A stretch of DNA of 10,981 nt, from contig PWZW01000310.1 in NCBI GenBank assembly GCA_003567255.1, forward strand, positions 1 to 10,981. Reading direction: 5' to 3'. The DNA comes from Puniceicoccaceae bacterium (GTDB lineage: Bacteria > Verrucomicrobiota > Verrucomicrobiia > Opitutales > Coraliomargaritaceae). Made by a program: the position numbers and the translations under genes. Position 1 is the first letter of the stretch; every line of letters starts with the position of its first letter. Positions 7,783-10,981 of the stretch are shown piece after piece. The notes under the pieces are model-generated. The model saw only the letters and a list, made by a program, of their open reading frames with translations, did no database searches and was not told the origin of the DNA.

Positions 7783-9063
7783 ATGGAAATATCTAATAGC
7801 GAGATGGTTGAGCATGCTGAAACTCTTCAGGAGACAGAACCTTCCTGCAGTATTCTTTTGGCCGGGTTGGGCGGGGCTGGCGGTAACATCATCAAAGCTT
7901 TTGCCAACCGCTTACCCCAGGGAGTGCGTACCTGTGCTCTAAACACCGACGCCAAGGCGCTGGAGGCTTGTGGGGAGGTTGAGCGCGTACTTTTCGGCAA
8001 AAAAATTACCCGAGGCATGGGAACAGGTGGCTCGGTGGATACTGCTCTCCAGGTCGTTGAGGACGAGCGTCCCCAGCTTGATAAATTGCTGGGAGGCGTT
8101 GATTTGGTGATTTCCTTCACTGGTTTGGGGGGAGGGGCGGGAACTGCCTTACTCGATGGTTTAGCAAGTGCTGCGGTGCGTGCCGATGTGGCCCACCTTG
8201 CCTTCGCCATTCAGCCGTTTACCTTCGAGGGCAAAGCCCGCGCAGAGGTCGCTGAGACTTTCCTGGGAAAGGTGCGCAATAAAGTGCACGGTTTGGTGGC
8301 CTTACCAAATGACCTGATTCTGCAGCTTGGAGATGAGGATCTTTCTGCGGAAGACGCTTTTGCCGAAGCAAACCGCTGGATTATACAAGCGGTGCGGTCC
8401 ATCTGTTTGATGATTCAGACGGCCGGTCTGATTAATCAGGACCTTCAAAGTTTGCTCGCCACGCTCAATGAGCGGGGAGGCCGCACACTCTTCGCCGTAG
8501 GTGGGGGTGCCGGCACTTCCTCAGTCGCCGATTTGCTTCAGAGTTTAATCGATTGTCCTTTGCTTGAGGTCGCTGATGGCAAACTGCGCTGTGATCAGTT
8601 ACTCGTACAGATAACTGGCGGCAAGCGACTTGGCTTAGCCAAGGTGAACCAGATCATTAGTCGTTTGGGAGATTATTTTGAGTGCCGTGAGGATATTCGC
8701 TTTGGCGCTTCGATTGATGCGCAAATGGAGGATGCGATTGACATTACGCTCATCGGAAAAATCGACTTGAGAACCCGTGTCCATGCGCCCTCGGATGATA
8801 CAGGCACATTAAATCTTGGCGTCCTCGATCATCAAGAGCCCGCCCCGAAAGGCGCGAATGAGCCCACTCGTCCGGATCGGCCAGTGTACACCAGTAAACT
8901 CTCCAGAAAGGAGCGCAAAGAGGGAACTCAGCAGGAAGAATTCGAATTTCTCAGTGCGGAGGCGCAGCGAGGTTTATTTGAGAAGACAGAGCGAAACCTC
9001 TACCAAGGCGAAGACTTGGATGTCCCCACCTTCCTCCGCAAGGGCATACAGATAAAAGCCTAG
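7783..9063 (+). CDS. ftsZ: FtsZ, divergent tubulin-like division protein
   Basis: FtsZ polymerises into the cytokinetic ring under the membrane. The 426 residues show GLGGAGGN at 28-35, NTDAKAL at 54-60, FEGKAR at 148-153 and PND at 175-177, all typical. The C-terminal peptide DLDVPTFLRK at 411-420 is the FtsA-binding tail, preceded by a variable linker at about 345-400. Key nucleotide residues differ from the norm. The signature GGGTGTG is GGGAGTA at 116-122, and the T3 loop is GMGTGGSV at 78-85. The guanine-contacting Asp (E. coli D187) aligns with R198. The T7 loop NxDxxD is NQDLQS at 218-223, so the second catalytic Asp (E. coli D212) is S223 while D220 is kept. The alignment offset is a constant +11 to E. 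coli in these regions. GTP binding or hydrolysis may be altered. Position after ftsA and the intact tail support a real division role. Confidence 0.93.
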   Translation: MEISNSEMVEHAETLQETEPSCSILLAGLGGAGGNIIKAFANRLPQGVRTCALNTDAKALEACGEVERVLFGKKITRGMGTGGSVDTALQVVEDERPQLDKLLGGVDLVISFTGLGGGAGTALLDGLASAAVRADVAHLAFAIQPFTFEGKARAEVAETFLGKVRNKVHGLVALPNDLILQLGDEDLSAEDAFAEANRWIIQAVRSICLMIQTAGLINQDLQSLLATLNERGGRTLFAVGGGAGTSSVADLLQSLIDCPLLEVADGKLRCDQLLVQITGGKRLGLAKVNQIISRLGDYFECREDIRFGASIDAQMEDAIDITLIGKIDLRTRVHAPSDDTGTLNLGVLDHQEPAPKGANEPTRPDRPVYTSKLSRKERKEGTQQEEFEFLSAEAQRGLFEKTERNLYQGEDLDVPTFLRKGIQIKA

Positions 9064-9080
9064 TCACAAAATCCTCATAA

Positions 9081-9100
9081 ATAAAATTGGATAAAATTCC
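9081..9100 (+). repeat. Tandem AT-rich decamer
   Basis: Two adjacent decamers, ATAAAATTGG and ATAAAATTCC, match at eight of ten positions just after ftsZ. The function is unknown and the match may be chance in AT-rich sequence. Confidence 0.35.
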
Positions 9101-9101
9101 G

Positions 9102-9187
9102 AGAATGGGCTTGCTTTCCGTCGTCAAAATTTGGTTTTGTTCAAGCTTGCGGTTGCTTCTAGGCAATCCAGAGCCCGTTCTTTTTTT
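9102..9187 (+). terminator. Possible branched terminator after ftsZ
   Basis: AGAATGGGCT (9102-9111) can pair with AGCCCGTTCT (9172-9181), with one G-T wobble, and the second arm runs straight into seven T residues (9181-9187). The 60-nt interior can fold into two small hairpins: CAAAA/TTTTG around 9125-9139 and GGTTGC/GCAATC around 9151-9168. The outer stem plus T-run looks like the end of the dcw transcript, but the large interior is unusual for an intrinsic terminator. It lies only 16 bases before the tRNA, so a tRNA promoter would have to overlap it. I could not pick such a promoter. Confidence 0.45.
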
Positions 9188-9203
9188 CAACGTTTAACTT
9201 TTA

Positions 9204-9433
<230 letters not shown>

Positions 9434-9575
9434 CACTTGGGTAAGTACACCCATAAGCACGGACCTTGGGCGCTCGTCGCCTCGGAAGCATTTCCTTCTC
9501 GGAGCGAAGCTATGAAACGCGAGAAACAATTCAAATCATGGAAATCGCCATCCAAAGTCATGATTGAAATGACCC

Positions 9576-9684
9576 GCTCAGCGGTAGAGTCCCGACCTTG
9601 TCGGGGTTAATCACTTGGTCGCTGGTGAACTCCGCCGGAGGCGATTGCGTTTCACTACATACTCGATCCCAGCCCGGGCAGCCA
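9576..9684 (+). pseudogene. Defective tRNA-Asn-like sequence with two hairpin insertions
   Basis: The D-arm sequence GCTCAGCGGTAGAG (9576-9589) matches the intact tRNA exactly. The next ten tRNA bases, including the 5' side of the anticodon stem, are replaced by 17 bases (9590-9606) that form CCCGAC-CTT-GTCGGG. Twenty bases identical to the tRNA follow (9607-9626). Then 36 extra bases (9627-9662) interrupt the T-loop between its first and second T; they contain CTCCG-C-CGGAG or CGCC-GGA-GGCG pairing. The T-loop, T-stem 3' side, acceptor 3' strand, G and CCA resume exactly at 9663-9684. The 5' acceptor strand is missing and the anticodon is disrupted, so it cannot be an ordinary tRNA. Confidence 0.85.
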
Positions 9685-9689
9685 TTTGT

Positions 9690-9720
9690 AAAGCCCTTAC
9701 TTTCATTGAGTAAGGGCTTT
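9690..9720 (+). terminator. Hairpin copy 2 (terminator-like)
   Basis: This 12-bp stem and 7-nt loop is base-for-base identical to the one at 9284-9314 and again sits between a tRNA-Asn 3' end and a GIY-YIG start codon. Confidence 0.6.
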
Positions 9721-9729
9721 CTCGTGTAC

Positions 9730-9840
9730 ATGCCGTACCACGTCTACCTTCTTCAAAATCCTGCTGGGCGCTATTACCTTGGGCACACCGATGACCTTGA
9801 GCGGCGTGTGACTCAGTACAACAGCCCCGAGGGCAAGGAA
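9730..9840 (+). pseudogene. GIY-YIG ORF, copy 2, 3'-truncated
   Basis: The frame reads MPYHVYLLQNPAGRYYLG then HTDDLERRVTQYNSPEGKE, the same small GIY-YIG domain as copy 1, here with the reading frame intact. After about residue 37 the similarity ends and the frame runs antisense through an IS66-like fragment, so the catalytic Glu region is missing. The same frame is open upstream through the tRNA-like sequence and hairpin from a TTG at 9598, giving a 160-codon ORF to 10080. I read that as a chimera of debris, not a gene. Confidence 0.75.
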
Positions 9841-10035
9841 TGCCGAGGGGTCGATATGGTGGAGTTTACAGTTGAGGATGATGGCATGAAGGATGGCCGG
9901 GCGTCTTCCGGCTCGGGGATGGCCAATGAAGAGCCAGTTTTTAACTCCCAGTTTAGTTGGTCGCAGGGCCCGAGCGGCGATGAGCTTGCTTTTGGGGAAA
10001 TAGGACGGCGGGCTTCTCTTCGGCAAAGCGCTTGC
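9838..10035 (-). pseudogene. IS66-family transposase (TnpC) C-terminal remnant
   Basis: Read on the minus strand, 9969 down to 9916 encodes ALRPTKLGVKNWLFIGHP. It is followed by RAGRRPAILHAIILNCKL and HHIDPSAFLA, ending at about 9838. This matches the conserved end of IS66 transposases (IRPxxLGxKNWLF..., then an AGxxxA(V/I)(I/L)Y...C...G(I/V)xPxxYL pattern). Just upstream, FPKSKLIAA resembles the xPKSKLxxA segment that normally lies about 30 residues earlier, so the stretch holding the DNN..EN motif appears deleted. No terminal inverted repeats, tnpA or tnpB are present. It is a dead fragment joined to GIY-YIG copy 2. The minus-strand frame extends both ways (9703-10104), but those parts are antisense to the GIY-YIG copy or are unrecognised. 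Confidence 0.72.
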
Positions 10036-10079
10036 CATGACTCTTTCTCGAAGGTCATACTCTTGCTCTGTGAAGTCTA

Positions 10080-10981
10080 ATGACTTCCAAATCTGAGCCT
10101 TCACGCTTCATGAACCTAAAAAATCCTGCGATCCGAATCACGCTCATCAGTGTTTTGGTGAATGTATCTCTCGGTTTGCTAAAGTGTATTGTGGGCTTTT
10201 GGGTAAATTCCCGAGCGTTGGTAGCAGACGGATTGCACAGCCTTTCGGACCTTTCCACCGATGTTGCGGTACTCGCCGGTGTTGTTTTGTCGGGCAAAGC
10301 TGAGGATGAGGGACATCCTTTTGGGCATCATAAATTTGCCAGCCTCGCAAAATTGTTTGTCGGTGGTATGCTTTTGCTCTTTGCGGTGGGATTGGTGGTC
10401 TCCGCAGTCCTGGATTTTCAGTCCGGGCCCGTGGTGGAACCGGGTTGGTTAGCGCTCTGCGTGGCCCTGATTTCCTTGATTACGAAGGAAATCATGTTTT
10501 TTTGGACCCGTTCATGGGGGCGACGCCTCCGTTCGGATTTGCTGGTGGCGAACGCCTGGCACCACAGGACGGATAGTGTGTCGTCGCTGGCGGTGGTCTG
10601 CGCCTTGGTTGGGATGAAGGTAGGTGGTGCGAATTGGGCTTTTCTGGATAGCGGCGTAGCGTTGGTGCTCGGCAGTTTTTTGGTGATTGAGGGCGTGCGA
10701 ATTTCGCGGCGTGCGGTGGGTGACTTGGTCGATGCCGCGCCAGAGGCCGAGATCCTTGAGGATTTGCGTGAACACATTTTGCCAACGCCCGGCGTGGTCG
10801 GCTATCACGATCTACGCGTGCGCCGGATCGGTGATGTTTACGAAATGGATCTTCACATTCAGGTGGATCCGAGCATCAGTGTGGAAAATGGTCATACGAT
10901 CGCTAAAGCGGTGAAGCAGAATCTGCTGAAAACCCATCCGGAGATCTTTAGGGTACTCATCCACATCGAACCAGCGACCGA
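10080..10981 (+). CDS. Cation diffusion facilitator (CDF) family transporter, 3' end outside window
   Basis: CDF proteins export divalent metals such as Zn2+, Fe2+, Co2+ or Mn2+ from the cytoplasm in exchange for protons. The 300 visible residues contain several hydrophobic helices from about residue 20 to 207. HSLSD at 53-57 (H53, D57) and HHRTD at 161-165 (H161, D165) match the TM2 and TM5 metal-site HxxxD pairs, and GHHKFASL at 82-89 matches the loop after TM2. A cytoplasmic C-terminal domain starts at about 218 and is of the ferredoxin-like dimerisation type. The frame is still open at the window end. The ATG at 10080 follows an in-frame TGA at 10071; the ATG at 10110 is an alternative, and neither has a clear ribosome-binding site. 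The H/D composition is often seen with Zn2+ or Fe2+, but the substrate cannot be fixed from sequence. Confidence 0.92.
   Translation, partial: MTSKSEPSRFMNLKNPAIRITLISVLVNVSLGLLKCIVGFWVNSRALVADGLHSLSDLSTDVAVLAGVVLSGKAEDEGHPFGHHKFASLAKLFVGGMLLLFAVGLVVSAVLDFQSGPVVEPGWLALCVALISLITKEIMFFWTRSWGRRLRSDLLVANAWHHRTDSVSSLAVVCALVGMKVGGANWAFLDSGVALVLGSFLVIEGVRISRRAVGDLVDAAPEAEILEDLREHILPTPGVVGYHDLRVRRIGDVYEMDLHIQVDPSISVENGHTIAKAVKQNLLKTHPEIFRVLIHIEPAT

Larger units (their letters stand above)
9607..9840 (+). repeat. Direct repeat copy 2, with a 36-nt insertion
   Basis: This is the partner of 9237-9433. Identity is perfect over the tRNA 3' half and hairpin, interrupted only by the insertion at 9627-9662. 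Similarity stops near 9840, where the IS66-like remnant begins. Confidence 0.9.

Noticed and set aside
9576..9684. A functional second tRNA-Asn with introns
   Set aside because: The 5' acceptor strand and the 5' part of the anticodon arm are absent or replaced, so removing the inserts would not restore a tRNA.
9598..10080. Plus-strand 160-codon ORF containing GIY-YIG copy 2
   Set aside because: Its front is tRNA-like sequence plus hairpin, its middle a truncated GIY-YIG, and its end antisense to an IS66 remnant. It is a chimera, so only the GIY-YIG part is annotated.
10418..10808. Minus-strand ORFs under the cation transporter
   Set aside because: The + strand frame from 10080 is open to the window end with clear CDF motifs; the minus-strand ORFs are low-complexity, basic-rich shadows.

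Overview
The window holds the downstream half of a dcw (division and cell wall) cluster, followed by a tRNA-Asn locus with a small repetitive, partly decayed accessory patch, and then the start of a metal cation transporter gene. All intact protein genes read on the + strand. Gene order is ftsW, murG, murC-murB (one fused gene), ddl, ftsQ, ftsA, ftsZ. This order, the MurC-MurB fusion, the unusual FtsZ and the GIY-YIG ORFs beside a tRNA suggest a member of the Verrucomicrobia, perhaps an Opitutae/Puniceicoccales-type organism. That placement is an inference from gene content; there is no rRNA or taxonomic marker in the window.

Bases 1-9063 form a tightly packed operon. ftsW/murG, murG/murC-murB and murC-murB/ddl each overlap by four bases, and the ddl-ftsQ and ftsA-ftsZ gaps are 2 and 8 nt. 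The only real gap is 73 nt between ftsQ and ftsA. The products act in one pathway. MurB and MurC make UDP-MurNAc and add L-Ala, and Ddl makes the D-Ala-D-Ala end of the stem peptide. MurG completes lipid II, FtsW polymerises it at the septum, FtsQ links the divisome complexes, and FtsA tethers FtsZ to the membrane. FtsZ keeps the tubulin fold landmarks and the C-terminal FtsA-binding peptide. It has replaced several residues normally needed to bind or hydrolyse GTP, including the T7-loop aspartate.

Bases 9064-10079 are accessory sequence. A terminator-like structure follows ftsZ, then comes an intact tRNA-Asn(GTT). Downstream is a hairpin and a GIY-YIG ORF broken by one base. A second, defective tRNA-Asn-like sequence follows, carrying two hairpin-forming insertions, one of them exactly inside the T-loop. 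After it come a second copy of the same hairpin and a truncated GIY-YIG 5' end. The truncation abuts a reverse-strand remnant of an IS66-type transposase. This tRNA/hairpin/GIY-YIG tandem is the best candidate here for an undescribed mobile or repetitive unit.

Bases 10080-10981 encode a cation diffusion facilitator that runs off the window edge.
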